Below are positions 16,723 through 25,334 of a DNA stretch of 46,668 nt, in pieces. The position numbers and the translations under genes are program-made. The DNA comes from an uncultured Thiocystis sp. GTDB taxonomy: Bacteria; Pseudomonadota; Gammaproteobacteria; Chromatiales; Chromatiaceae. The notes under the pieces are model-generated. The model ran no database searches, was not told the DNA's origin, and saw nothing but the letters and a program-made list of their open reading frames with translations. The DNA lies in assembly GCF_903866365.1 (NCBI RefSeq), contig NZ_CAIPNF010000344.1, positions 1-46,668 of the forward strand, in the 5' to 3' direction. Positions within the stretch are counted from its first letter, which is position 1. Each line of letters begins with the position of its first letter.

Positions 16723-19700
16723 ATGCAATGTTCACTGATGTCGGCCCGGCGACCCCTGGGGCTTCTCGTCGCGCTGGCACTGATCGGCGGCTGGCTCGCG
16801 TCGGCCAGCCTGTACGGGGCCGAGGCGGACGTGACGGAGCGGCCGGAGTCCGCCTCCGGCATCGTGCTGACGCCCGAGGAACGCGCCTGGCTCGACGCGC
16901 ATCCCGACATCGTCCTGGGCATGTCGGATCGTTTCCAGCCGGCGCTGATCCGGGCGGACGACGGGCGCTTGTCCGGCATCGTTCCGGACTATCTGGAGCT
17001 GATCAATCGGCGTTTGGGGACCAACATCCGACTGGCGGTGAGCAGTTCCTGGGAAGACCTGGGCCAACAGGCCGAACGGCGCGAGATCGACGGGCTTGCC
17101 GCGGGCGGGCGCAAGACGGCGCGGGATCGCTTCGTCAATCACACGCTTCCCTACCTCGTCACCTACTACTATCTGTATATCCGCGCCGACGAGACGCTGG
17201 CGACGACCCGACTCGACGAACTCGCCGGCAAGCGGATCGGCTATCTCAAGGGGGCGCTGCACCCGCGCTCCATCCTCGATCGCTATCCCGGCGTGATCCC
17301 CGTGCCCTTGGCGAATCAGGAGGACATGGCCGCCGCGCTGACGAATCGCCGGGTCGATCTGGTTTTCGACATCCTGTTCCTGGAGTGGTGGCGCAAACAG
17401 CACGCCCAGGTGTCGTTCAAGATCGGCGGTCTGGTGGAGGGGCATTCCAATCCGCTGACCTTCGCCATCCGCAACGACTGGCCGCTGCTGCCGGGAATCC
17501 TGAATCAGGCGTTGCGGGATATCCCCGAGAGCGAACACGCCCGGATCAAGAACCGCTGGCTGGACGAGGTGGTCCAGGAGCCGGGCTCCCGCCTGACGTT
17601 GACCACTGTCGAGCGCGACTGGCTGGCCGAGCATCCGGTCATCCGTTAATGCCGTGGACCCGGACTGGGCACCGGTCGAATTTCTCGATCCGGAGGGGCG
17701 GGCGAGCGGGATCGGCCCCGAGTATCTGGCCCGGATCGAGCCGCTGCTGGGCGTGCGTTTCGCGTCCGTGCCGACCGCCAACTGGGCGGAGGCGCTGCGC
17801 TGGCTCGACCAGGGCGAAGTCGATCTGCTGCCGTCCGCGTCCCAGACTCCTGAGCGTCGGAAGCGCTTTCATTTCTCCGCGCCCCATCTTGCCTTCCCGA
17901 TCGCCATCTTCGCGCCCGTCGAGGCGCCCTTTCTGGGAAATCTGGAGGCGCTGGCCGGCAAACAAGTGGGCGTGGTGGACCAGCACGCCGTCCAGGAATG
18001 GTTGCGACAGGACTATCCCGAGATCCGCCGGGTGCCGTTCGCCAATACCGAAGCGGCATTGCGCGAGGTGGCCGAACGGCGGGTCGATGCCTTCGTCGAC
18101 AACCTCGTCACGACCAGTCAGGCGATTGGCCGGACCGGACTCGTGCAGGTCCGCGTGGCCGGCATGACCTCCTATGAATTCGCCCTGTCCATGGCGGTGC
18201 GGCAGGACTGGCCGATACTGGCCGGGATTCTGGAGAAGGCCATCGCGGCCATTCCCGAGCGCGACCGTAAAAGCATCTACAGCCGCTGGGTGCAGGTGCA
18301 GCCGCCGGCGACGGTCGATTACCGTCTGCTCTGGAACGTGCTGGCGGGTTTCGCGCTCGTGCTGCTCGTCATCCTGCTCTGGAACTGGAGCCTGAGGCGG
18401 GAGATGGCAAAACGCCAGCGGGCCGAGCGGATTCTGGCGGAGAGCGAGCGTCGCTATCGGGAGATGGTCGAATCCGCCTCGGCCAACTTCAATTTCTATT
18501 CGCTCACGCCGGAAGGCGCCTTTCTCTATATCAGTCCGAGTTTGCGGGACTGGTTCGGCATCGACCCGGCGCGGATTATGGGCATGCCCTGGGACGCCAT
18601 CGCCCACTGGTCCGCCGACACCCGACGGCGCGGGTTGTCCGCCTTGCGTCAATGTCAGGCGGGCGAGATCCCGGCGCCGGTGACTCTGGAACTCACCGTG
18701 CGCGGCGCGCGGTTGCAATTGATTAGCCATGCGCGGCCAGTGAGGGACGATCAGGGGCGTGTCGTCAGGATCGAGGGGATCACGATCAATATGACCGAGC
18801 GTTTGAAGCTGGAGGAAGACCTGCGACGCGCCATCGCGACCGCCGAACAGGCCAACCGGACCAAGAGCGAGTTTCTGGCCAACATGAGTCATGAGATCCG
18901 CACCCCGATGAACGGGATCATGGGCATGCTCCAGCTCTGTCTGGAGACCGTCCTCAGCGAGCAACAGCGCACCTTTTTGGAAAAAGCGCAGGGGGCGTCG
19001 CGATCCCTGCTGGATCTGCTCAACGACATCCTGGATCTCTCCAAGGTGGAGGCCGGCCAGTTGACGCTGGAGTCCACCGGCTTTGCCCTGAAGGAGGTGA
19101 TCGCGCATCTCGACACAGCGGTTGGGCACAGTGCGCGCGACAAGGGGTTGGCGTTCCGCGTCGAGATCGCGCCCGAGGTGCCGGCATGGCTGGTGGGCGA
19201 TCCGCTACGTCTGGGCCAGGTTCTGGTCAATCTGAGCGGCAACGCGGTCAAGTTCACCCCGCGGGGCGAGGTGCGGATTTCCATTCGGGTGCTGGATGGC
19301 AGGCGCGACAGGATTCATCTGGCGTTTGAGGTGAGGGATACCGGCATCGGTATCGCCGAGGCGCGGATCGGCGAGTTGTTCCAGCCCTTTCAACAGGCGG
19401 ACAGCTCGATCACGCGCCGCTATGGGGGAACGGGTCTGGGGCTGTCCATCAGCAGGCAACTGGTGGAACGGATGGAGGGCCGCATCCGGGTGGAGAGTCT
19501 TCCTGGCGAGGGCAGCAACTTCCGCTTCGATGCCTGGTTTGGCACGGAACCGATGGCGGCCGCCGCTCTCGCCAAGGGGCATGGCCTGGCCCAAGCGGAG
19601 CGCCCGCGACAACCGATCCTCGATCTCACCGGGAAGCGCCTTCTGGTGGTGGAGGATAACCTCCTCAATCAAGAGGTGGTCAAGACGTTCCTGGAACAGG

Positions 19701-20140
19701 CGGGAGCCGGGGTGGAGGTTGCAAACCATGGCGCCGCGGCCGTCGACTTGATTGAACGGCGGGGCGCTGGGGCGTTCGATGCGGTGCTGATGGACATCCA
19801 GATGCCGGAGATGGACGGCTATACGGCGACCCGTCGTCTGCGCGAACTGCCGGGGGGCGCGTCAGTGCCCATTATTGGCTTGACCGCCCATGTGCGGCGC
19901 GAGGAGATCGCACTGATCCATGCCGCCGGGATGAATGACCATGTCGGTAAGCCGTTCGACCCCGCGATGCTCTTGAGCGTGATCGCTCGCCATCTGCATC
20001 TGCCCCTGAACCAGACGGAGGCGGAGACGAGTGCGCCGCGAGACGCGGCGCCCGACGCGCCGCTTCCGGCCAGACCGGGAATCGCTGTCGCGGGAGCGCT
20101 CGCGCGGGTCGACGATCAGGTCTCGATCTTGCGAGAGTGA
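16723..20140 (+). pseudogene. Frameshifted hybrid kinase with two SBP_bac_3 sensor domains
   Basis: Two consecutive frames together make one hybrid kinase. The 5' part (16723-17649, 308 residues, GAGGAA seven bases before ATG) has a signal peptide and a first SBP_bac_3-type domain, ending ERDWLAEHPVIR then TAA. The 3' part resumes one base out of frame at about 17651 with AVDPDWAPVEF, exactly where the second SBP_bac_3 domain should begin (family pattern HPVIR-x-x-x-DPDWAP). After it come one transmembrane helix (LLWNVLAGFALVLLVILLW), PAS, HisKA ([11 protein letters not shown]), HATPase (DTGIGIAEARIG, GGTGLGLSIS) and a receiver (VLMDIQMPEMDG). The chain stops at the first residues of what looks like an Hpt domain. 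Either a disrupted gene or a sequencing error. A GTG at 17654 could start a cytosolic/truncated product. Confidence 0.8.
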
Positions 20141-20150
20141 CGGCTGCCGA

Positions 20151-22190
20151 TCATCCGGCGCTCGACTCAAGCCACTGATCGCCTTGTCGATCGGGCAGGC
20201 GCACGCTGAAGATTGCCCCACGCCCACGGGCGTGTTTGCGATTGGCGCGCGGCGAGTCCGGAGGTACCGGAGACCAGTCAAGGTCGCCGCCGAGCGTCTG
20301 CAGAATGGCACGGCACAGGGATAGGGCATTGCCGGTCCCAACCTCGCCGTGCGAGCCGATGCCGCGCTGGGTGCCATCGAGACGAAACAGCTCGGGCACG
20401 ACCGATGCCGACACGCCGGGACCGTTATCGGCGACCTCGAAACCGGGCTGGCCATTGGCGCGTTCGCGGATCTCGATCTGGTCGCCCGCCCCGCAGAACT
20501 TGACCGCATTATTGAGCAGGTTGTCGAGTAGCGTATCCAGCAGGGTCGGATCCGCCCAGCAGTCGAGGTCGCTGGGGATGCGGTTGACGAGTTGGATGTC
20601 TTTCTGACGTGCCCGGTCGCGGTAAGCGTCGCAGTGGCTCTCGACGACCTGTCGCAGATTCAGCTCGCTCTCGCCACCCGCGACCAACCCGGCGGGTAAT
20701 CGGCGTTGCGATTCCAGCCGCTCCAGCAAATGCCCTAACTGTTGTTGCAGCGTCACAATCCCCGGAGACGCATGCGGCGCGATGGCGAGAAAGGCCAGGC
20801 TCGTCAGATGGCCGCGCAGATCATGCGCGATCAGGCTGACCATCCGATCGCGATGTTGGTTCACGTGCGCCAACTGCCGCGTGCGTTCCTCGACCTGATG
20901 TTCCAGACGATCCAGATACATCCGCCGTAGATCCTTCACCCGCTGGCGCGCCGTGTCGCGCTCGCGGCGGGCGAGAAAAATCCGGTCGGCCAAGGCCAGA
21001 TTCAGTAACACCATATCCAGGAAGAAACCGACCGGATACGCCAGCGTCAGGACGAGGGGCGGAAGACCCACGACGCCCAAGGAGAACAAGAGGATCGGCA
21101 AGCTCCCGAGGACGCCCAGCAGATACGCCGGGGCGAACAGACGGGTCGGGGAATAGTGTCGCCAGCGCTTGAAGATGCTCAGGATCACGACGGCATCGAC
21201 GAGCAGCCCGCTGACATTGATCAGCGGGCTGAACCATGGCGAATTCGGTGCGATGAGGCTCAGGCAGAGGAGCAGCGCACAGCCCCACTCCAGGACGCGA
21301 TACAGGGGCAGGACGCGCGGCCAGTGACTGGCCAGATCGAGGAACTGGCGGGTGGCGCGCAAGACGAACCACATCATGAGGCTGACGGCGCCGAAGAGCA
21401 GGGTCGCGGCCACCCGTGTCGAGGGCATGTCGAACAGGAGCGTCCAGTTTCCCCAAAAGATCAGCGTGTGCGCGAGGACGCTGGCAACCACCCCCGCCGC
21501 CTCGCGGTACACCGGGTCGCGCAGGATTCGCCAGAAAAACAGGTGCGAGATCAGCGCCAGCAGCATCGTGCCCAGCCAGATCCCGCGAAACCAGCCTTCG
21601 CCGTGGAGTGCGCTCACGAAGGCCCGGTCGCCATAGGCCATCAGTGGCAGACGCAGCGAAAAATCGGTCGAGACACCGACATAGAGAAGCTGTTCGCCGC
21701 GCGCGGGCGTTTCCAGACGAAACACCGGGCGTCCGACCGGAATGCGGCGTGCGGCGCGCGGCGTGGTCAGGGCGATGCGCTCGGGCGGCGACGCGGCGGG
21801 TGGCTCCGCTCGGTAGAGCACGGCCTCGGCCAGCAGCGCCTCGCCCAGATCCAGATACCAGACCACGGTCCGGTCGCTCGGGTTACGCACGCGCAGACGC
21901 AGCCAGACGCGGTCACGGGTTGGGCCAAACGCGAGGAAACCGCCACGGGTCCAATCGACGAAGGCCGGCGTTTCCGCGGCGGGGGCATCTGGCGTCCAGC
22001 GGTGCGTGGGGTCGCGAAAGAACTGCACAGAGTCGCCGAGCGCGACGTGAGCGAGTCCGTCGACCTCCAGGATCCGCGCGGCGTGTCCCGGCGTTGCCCA
22101 TCCCAAGAAGAAGACGGCCGCCAGGAAAACCCAGTAGACGCCGACGGTACGCCGTGGGGCCAAACGCCAGCCCTGACGTGGTGCGTTCAT
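20151..22190 (-). CDS. 7TMR-DISM sensor histidine kinase
   Basis: A 679-residue membrane kinase. After a signal-like segment (VGVYWVFLAAVFFLGWATPG) comes a periplasmic beta-rich DISM-type domain (about 35-190, with VWLRLRVRNPSDRTVVWYLDL), seven hydrophobic helices (about 195-400), a coiled segment, then a dimerisation helix with His near 456 (LIAHDLRGHLTSL) and HATPase (LLDNLLNNAVKFC, VADNGPGVSAS). The H-box is H-D-L-R rather than H-E-I-R-T-P. The ATPase G-boxes are divergent (GSHGEVGTGNALSL). I chose ATG 22190; an ATG at 22265 is possible but would leave only 14 bp to the divergent regulator. It probably pairs with that OmpR-type regulator. Its stop lies 10 bp from that of the frameshifted kinase. 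Confidence 0.88.
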   Translation of the reverse strand: MNAPRQGWRLAPRRTVGVYWVFLAAVFFLGWATPGHAARILEVDGLAHVALGDSVQFFRDPTHRWTPDAPAAETPAFVDWTRGGFLAFGPTRDRVWLRLRVRNPSDRTVVWYLDLGEALLAEAVLYRAEPPAASPPERIALTTPRAARRIPVGRPVFRLETPARGEQLLYVGVSTDFSLRLPLMAYGDRAFVSALHGEGWFRGIWLGTMLLALISHLFFWRILRDPVYREAAGVVASVLAHTLIFWGNWTLLFDMPSTRVAATLLFGAVSLMMWFVLRATRQFLDLASHWPRVLPLYRVLEWGCALLLCLSLIAPNSPWFSPLINVSGLLVDAVVILSIFKRWRHYSPTRLFAPAYLLGVLGSLPILLFSLGVVGLPPLVLTLAYPVGFFLDMVLLNLALADRIFLARRERDTARQRVKDLRRMYLDRLEHQVEERTRQLAHVNQHRDRMVSLIAHDLRGHLTSLAFLAIAPHASPGIVTLQQQLGHLLERLESQRRLPAGLVAGGESELNLRQVVESHCDAYRDRARQKDIQLVNRIPSDLDCWADPTLLDTLLDNLLNNAVKFCGAGDQIEIRERANGQPGFEVADNGPGVSASVVPELFRLDGTQRGIGSHGEVGTGNALSLCRAILQTLGGDLDWSPVPPDSPRANRKHARGRGAIFSVRLPDRQGDQWLESSAG

Positions 22191-22279
22191 GACGGGAGGC
22201 GAGGCGGATTCGGCTCGATCGCGCGGAATATCAGATACTATTTCGTTCACTTGCAGAGCAAACATGACAGATCCTAGCG

Positions 22280-23026
22280 ATGATGGAGCATCTCCGTCCA
22301 CGGGTTTTGCTGGTCGACGATGACCTGACCTTCCGCAATCTGGTCGAAACCTATCTGATCGACAACGGCTATCGTGTTCTTCTCGCGGGCTCGGCGCTTG
22401 AGATGCTCAGGCAAACCGACGCCTGCGAGCTGATTCTGCTCGATCTGACGTTGCCGGATGAAGACGGTATCGTGCTGTTACGACGCTTTCGCCGTCAATG
22501 GAAGGTGCCAGTGATCGTCGTCAGCGGGCGCGATGCCGATGAGAACCGACTCGTCGCCCTGGAATTGGGTGCCGACGACTTTCTGACCAAGCCATTCAGC
22601 CCCCGTGAAATGCTGTTACGCATCGAGCATTGCCTGAAGCGAATCCTGCCCCAGGATCAGCCGGTCGAATGGGCGTTCGGCGGTTGGTTACTGAATGTGC
22701 CGCAGCGCCAACTGCACAATCCCGCCGGCGTCCTCGTCAAGTTAACGCGCGGCGAATTCGAGGTGCTGCATGCCCTGCTGGCGGCCAAGGGTTCCGTGGT
22801 GTCACGGCGTCGTCTGACGGATCTTTTGCCGACCCGTGCCGATCCGCACCCGAACACCCTAACGGTGCTGCTGTCGCGGCTGCGCCGCAAGCTGGACGCG
22901 GGTGAAACCGAGGATTCCATCCTGGAGACCGTGCCGGGGATCGGCTACCGTCTGCGCATCCGCGCGCGCGAATCGCTGATCGCTTCCGAGAGCTGGCCGG
23001 TCGAGGACATCAGCAGGCGCGACTGA
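22280..23026 (+). CDS. OmpR/PhoB-family response regulator
   Basis: A 248-residue transcription factor. The receiver has Asp13-Asp14-Asp15 (VLLVDDD), phosphoacceptor Asp55 (LILLDLTLPDEDG) and the Lys in DDFLTKPFSPREM. The C-terminal winged helix spans about 130-230 (LVKLTRGEFEVLHALL, PHPNTLTVLLSRLRRKLD, ILETVPGIGYRLR). Divergent from the 7TMR-DISM kinase with about 90 bp between the preferred starts, which suggests a cognate pair. Two adjacent ATG codons (22280, 22283) can serve as start. Targets are unknown. Confidence 0.93.
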   Translation: MMEHLRPRVLLVDDDLTFRNLVETYLIDNGYRVLLAGSALEMLRQTDACELILLDLTLPDEDGIVLLRRFRRQWKVPVIVVSGRDADENRLVALELGADDFLTKPFSPREMLLRIEHCLKRILPQDQPVEWAFGGWLLNVPQRQLHNPAGVLVKLTRGEFEVLHALLAAKGSVVSRRRLTDLLPTRADPHPNTLTVLLSRLRRKLDAGETEDSILETVPGIGYRLRIRARESLIASESWPVEDISRRD

Positions 23027-23132
23027 TCCTGGCCATGGTCGCAAGCGATGAGACGGCCGCGGTCTTCAGGTCGCCGGTGCCGCGAACCGGAGACCACTGC
23101 GGGAGACGGTGAGCGACCGTGTGCATGGTCCA

Positions 23133-23363
23133 TCATTGATCACGATCCGCCATCTGACAGGTGGCCAGGTATCCCAGCTCCCGCAATACCTTGATCAGCG
23201 GGTATTCGTTCCTGAGCTTACCGCGAACACGGCAGGCATAAGTCAGTTGTTCATGGGTCACGATTCCGCGTTCCCGCAGGATGGCGGCAATCTGTTCGCT
23301 GACATCATCCTGGGGCGGCGGTGCCCTTGACGCAGACGGATCTTGGGTCGACCGATGGTTCAT
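23133..23363 (-). CDS. 76-residue MshEN-like protein
   Basis: A small soluble protein. After about 20 low-complexity residues it has EQIAAILRERGIVTHEQLTYACRVRG and LIKVLRELGYL. This spacing (L-x-x-x-G-[IL]-x-x-x-Q-L) resembles one half of the N-terminal MshEN domain of GspE/PilB-type ATPases, a known cyclic-di-GMP-binding fold, without the ATPase. The RLG opening of the usual motif is missing, so ligand binding is uncertain. It begins 7 bp after the STAS gene and is the last gene of the HD-GYP/receiver-TPR/STAS operon, which strengthens a signalling role. Confidence 0.65.
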   Translation of the reverse strand: MNHRSTQDPSASRAPPPQDDVSEQIAAILRERGIVTHEQLTYACRVRGKLRNEYPLIKVLRELGYLATCQMADRDQ

Positions 23364-23370
23364 GGCTGCT

Positions 23371-23679
23371 TTAGGGCTTAAAAGTGAACAATTTATCGAA
23401 ATTCGCGATCTTGAGAATCTTGCCCACGTTCTCTCCGTAACCGCTGATGGTGACCGGCGCGACTCCAGTTCCCGCGTGCTCGCGCAGGATCAGCAACATC
23501 CCCAGGGCCGAGCTGTCCAGATAAGAGGTATTGGACAGATCGACGAAGTAGGTCATGGTCTTGGAATCGATGTTCCGGAAGGCATTCAGGAATTCCTGAT
23601 GTACTGAATAATCGAAGCGTCCACCGATCGCGATGGTCACCTGGGAGGTCTGTTCATCGATCCGATACGTCACGCTCAT
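23371..23679 (-). CDS. STAS-domain anti-sigma-factor-antagonist-like protein
   Basis: A 102-residue single STAS domain starting MSVTYRIDEQTSQVTI. The conserved loop VDLSNTSYLDSSALGMLLIL carries Ser56/Ser57, where partner-switching kinases phosphorylate SpoIIAA-like proteins. The ATG overlaps the stop of the receiver-TPR gene (ATGA, 23676-23679), so production of the two is coupled. No RsbW/SpoIIAB-like kinase or PP2C phosphatase is in the window, so the partner is elsewhere or the STAS domain works directly with the receiver-TPR protein. Confidence 0.93.
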   Translation of the reverse strand: MSVTYRIDEQTSQVTIAIGGRFDYSVHQEFLNAFRNIDSKTMTYFVDLSNTSYLDSSALGMLLILREHAGTGVAPVTISGYGENVGKILKIANFDKLFTFKP

Positions 23680-25304
23680 CTTGTTTTGGGAACCTGAATG
23701 GCCAACTGACGCAGGCGCGATTGCAGGTCCGCTAACCGCCAGTCGTTGGGGTTGGCTTTCTGGACCCGCGCGACATAGCCGCGAACCGCCTGGATGCCCT
23801 CGGACGAGGGACCGCGATTCTCCATCTGGATGATCCATGCCTTGGCGGCGTTGAGATTGATCGTCTTGTTGCCCGGCATCTCCTCGGCCGCCTCGCGCAG
23901 AAGTTTGACGGCCGCATCGAAGTCGCCCTGTTTGATCAGACCGACGCCCGCATTGTTGGCCCTGACGATGTCTCGTTGAATCTGGCGGATGGCCGTGTCC
24001 GCCGCCTCCGCGAGCCCGGTGTCGTGACAGACCCGCACCACCTCGGCCAGAAACGCATGGTCATCGTGGTTGTTGCCGATCGCTTGCTGTAGCAGGGCGG
24101 TGGCCTTTTGCGTTTCGCCCAACCGCCAACAGGTCGCCATCATCTCCAGCGACAGTCTGGGGGGCAGACCGCTGCCGAGTTCGACGATCGATTGTTCGGC
24201 GGCCTGGAGCGCCGCTGCCGCGCCGCTCGTGTCGCCCTGATCCTGTTTGACGATGGCCATGGCGCTTGCCTGATAGATGGCCGCCTCGCGGTGGTCGACG
24301 AAGGTTTTTCCGATGTCCCCAATGATCTTCAATGCTTCGTTATGTTTCTGGTTGACGCTTTTCGATTTCGCCAGCCCGGCATGCAGTGACGGATGATTCA
24401 GCACCGAGTGCCTCGCGAGCGCGACGGCCCGTTCGAACACGGCCTCCGCGGCCTTGCCGTCGCCCTGTTTCAAGATCAGCTCGCCGAGTCGCTGCTGACG
24501 TTCGATATTGCGTGGCGACAAGGCAACGGCCTTCTTCAGGGTCTGCTCCGCACCGTCGTAGTCCTGTTCGGCCACCTGTGTCTTGGCCAGCCAATCGTAG
24601 GCAAGGAGGAAATGGGGCTCGCTGTCGAGCAGCCGCGCGAAGATGTCGCCTGCCTGTCCATACTGTTTGTTCTGAAACAGAATTTTGCCCTTGCCCAGGA
24701 GCGCCCAGTTCAGCGCGCGGTTCGCGAGCAGCGCGTCATAGATCGCCATCGCCTCGTCGAGGCGATTGGCCGTGAGGCAGACATCCGCTTTGAGGCGCAG
24801 CAAATCGGTGGGATTCCCCGGTTTGGCGGCGAGCAACCGGTTCAGTCCCGCGATCGCCGCGCCATGGTCTCCGGACCGCAGCGCCCGATCGACGCCACCC
24901 AGACCGGATTTGCGCTCGAACAGGGTGGCCAGCCGGGTCTTGAGCAGATCCATGGTGAACGGTTTCGTCAGATAAGCGTCGGGCGTGTATTCCACCGCGC
25001 CCATCACCATGTCGCGGGTCTTCTCCGCCGTCACCATGATAAAAATGGCCGCGACCCCGATCAGCGCGCGGTGTCGCGCTTCTTCCAGCACCTGCTGGCC
25101 GTTCCTGCCCGGACCCAGATTGTAATCGCACAGCACCACGTCATAGCGCTTGCCTTCCATCCGCGCGATTGCCGCGGCACCGGTACTGGCCTGGTCCAGT
25201 TGAGTCGCCCCCAGCGTGCGCAGCAGGGTACGTAGGAACTCGCGAATCGATGCCATGTCATCGACGATGAGATAGGTTTGACGGGTAAAATCGGTTTGCG
25301 CCAT
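23676..25304 (-). CDS. Receiver-TPR response regulator (copy 1)
   Basis: A 542-residue protein: N-terminal receiver (about 8-130) with Asp15-Asp16 (YLIVDDM), phosphoacceptor Asp60 (VVLCDYNLG) and Lys in YLTKPFT, then about 400 residues of helical tetratricopeptide-type repeats (for example KILFQNKQYGQAGDIFARLL, AKTQVAEQDYDGAEQTLKKA). There is no DNA-binding or enzymatic domain; output is likely protein-protein contact through the TPRs. I chose ATG 25304 (MAQTDFTRQTY) by comparison with the paralogue at 26878-28497. It starts 30 bp after the HD-GYP gene and overlaps the STAS gene by 4 bp, so it sits in an operon with both. Confidence 0.92.
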   Translation of the reverse strand: MAQTDFTRQTYLIVDDMASIREFLRTLLRTLGATQLDQASTGAAAIARMEGKRYDVVLCDYNLGPGRNGQQVLEEARHRALIGVAAIFIMVTAEKTRDMVMGAVEYTPDAYLTKPFTMDLLKTRLATLFERKSGLGGVDRALRSGDHGAAIAGLNRLLAAKPGNPTDLLRLKADVCLTANRLDEAMAIYDALLANRALNWALLGKGKILFQNKQYGQAGDIFARLLDSEPHFLLAYDWLAKTQVAEQDYDGAEQTLKKAVALSPRNIERQQRLGELILKQGDGKAAEAVFERAVALARHSVLNHPSLHAGLAKSKSVNQKHNEALKIIGDIGKTFVDHREAAIYQASAMAIVKQDQGDTSGAAAALQAAEQSIVELGSGLPPRLSLEMMATCWRLGETQKATALLQQAIGNNHDDHAFLAEVVRVCHDTGLAEAADTAIRQIQRDIVRANNAGVGLIKQGDFDAAVKLLREAAEEMPGNKTINLNAAKAWIIQMENRGPSSEGIQAVRGYVARVQKANPNDWRLADLQSRLRQLAIQVPKTR

Positions 25305-25334
25305 GGCGCGACTCCTCGCAAGCAAAGATGACGA

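Noticed and set aside
17639-19129. Minus-strand open frame (496 codons) across the kinase frameshift, which might have meant a real gene at the break
   Set aside because: No family resemblance, and the plus-strand domain order (SBP, SBP, TM, PAS, HisKA) continues through the break.
21156-22277. 373-codon plus-strand open frame over the 7TMR-DISM kinase
   Set aside because: Antisense to a gene with clear membrane helices and kinase motifs; no independent support.
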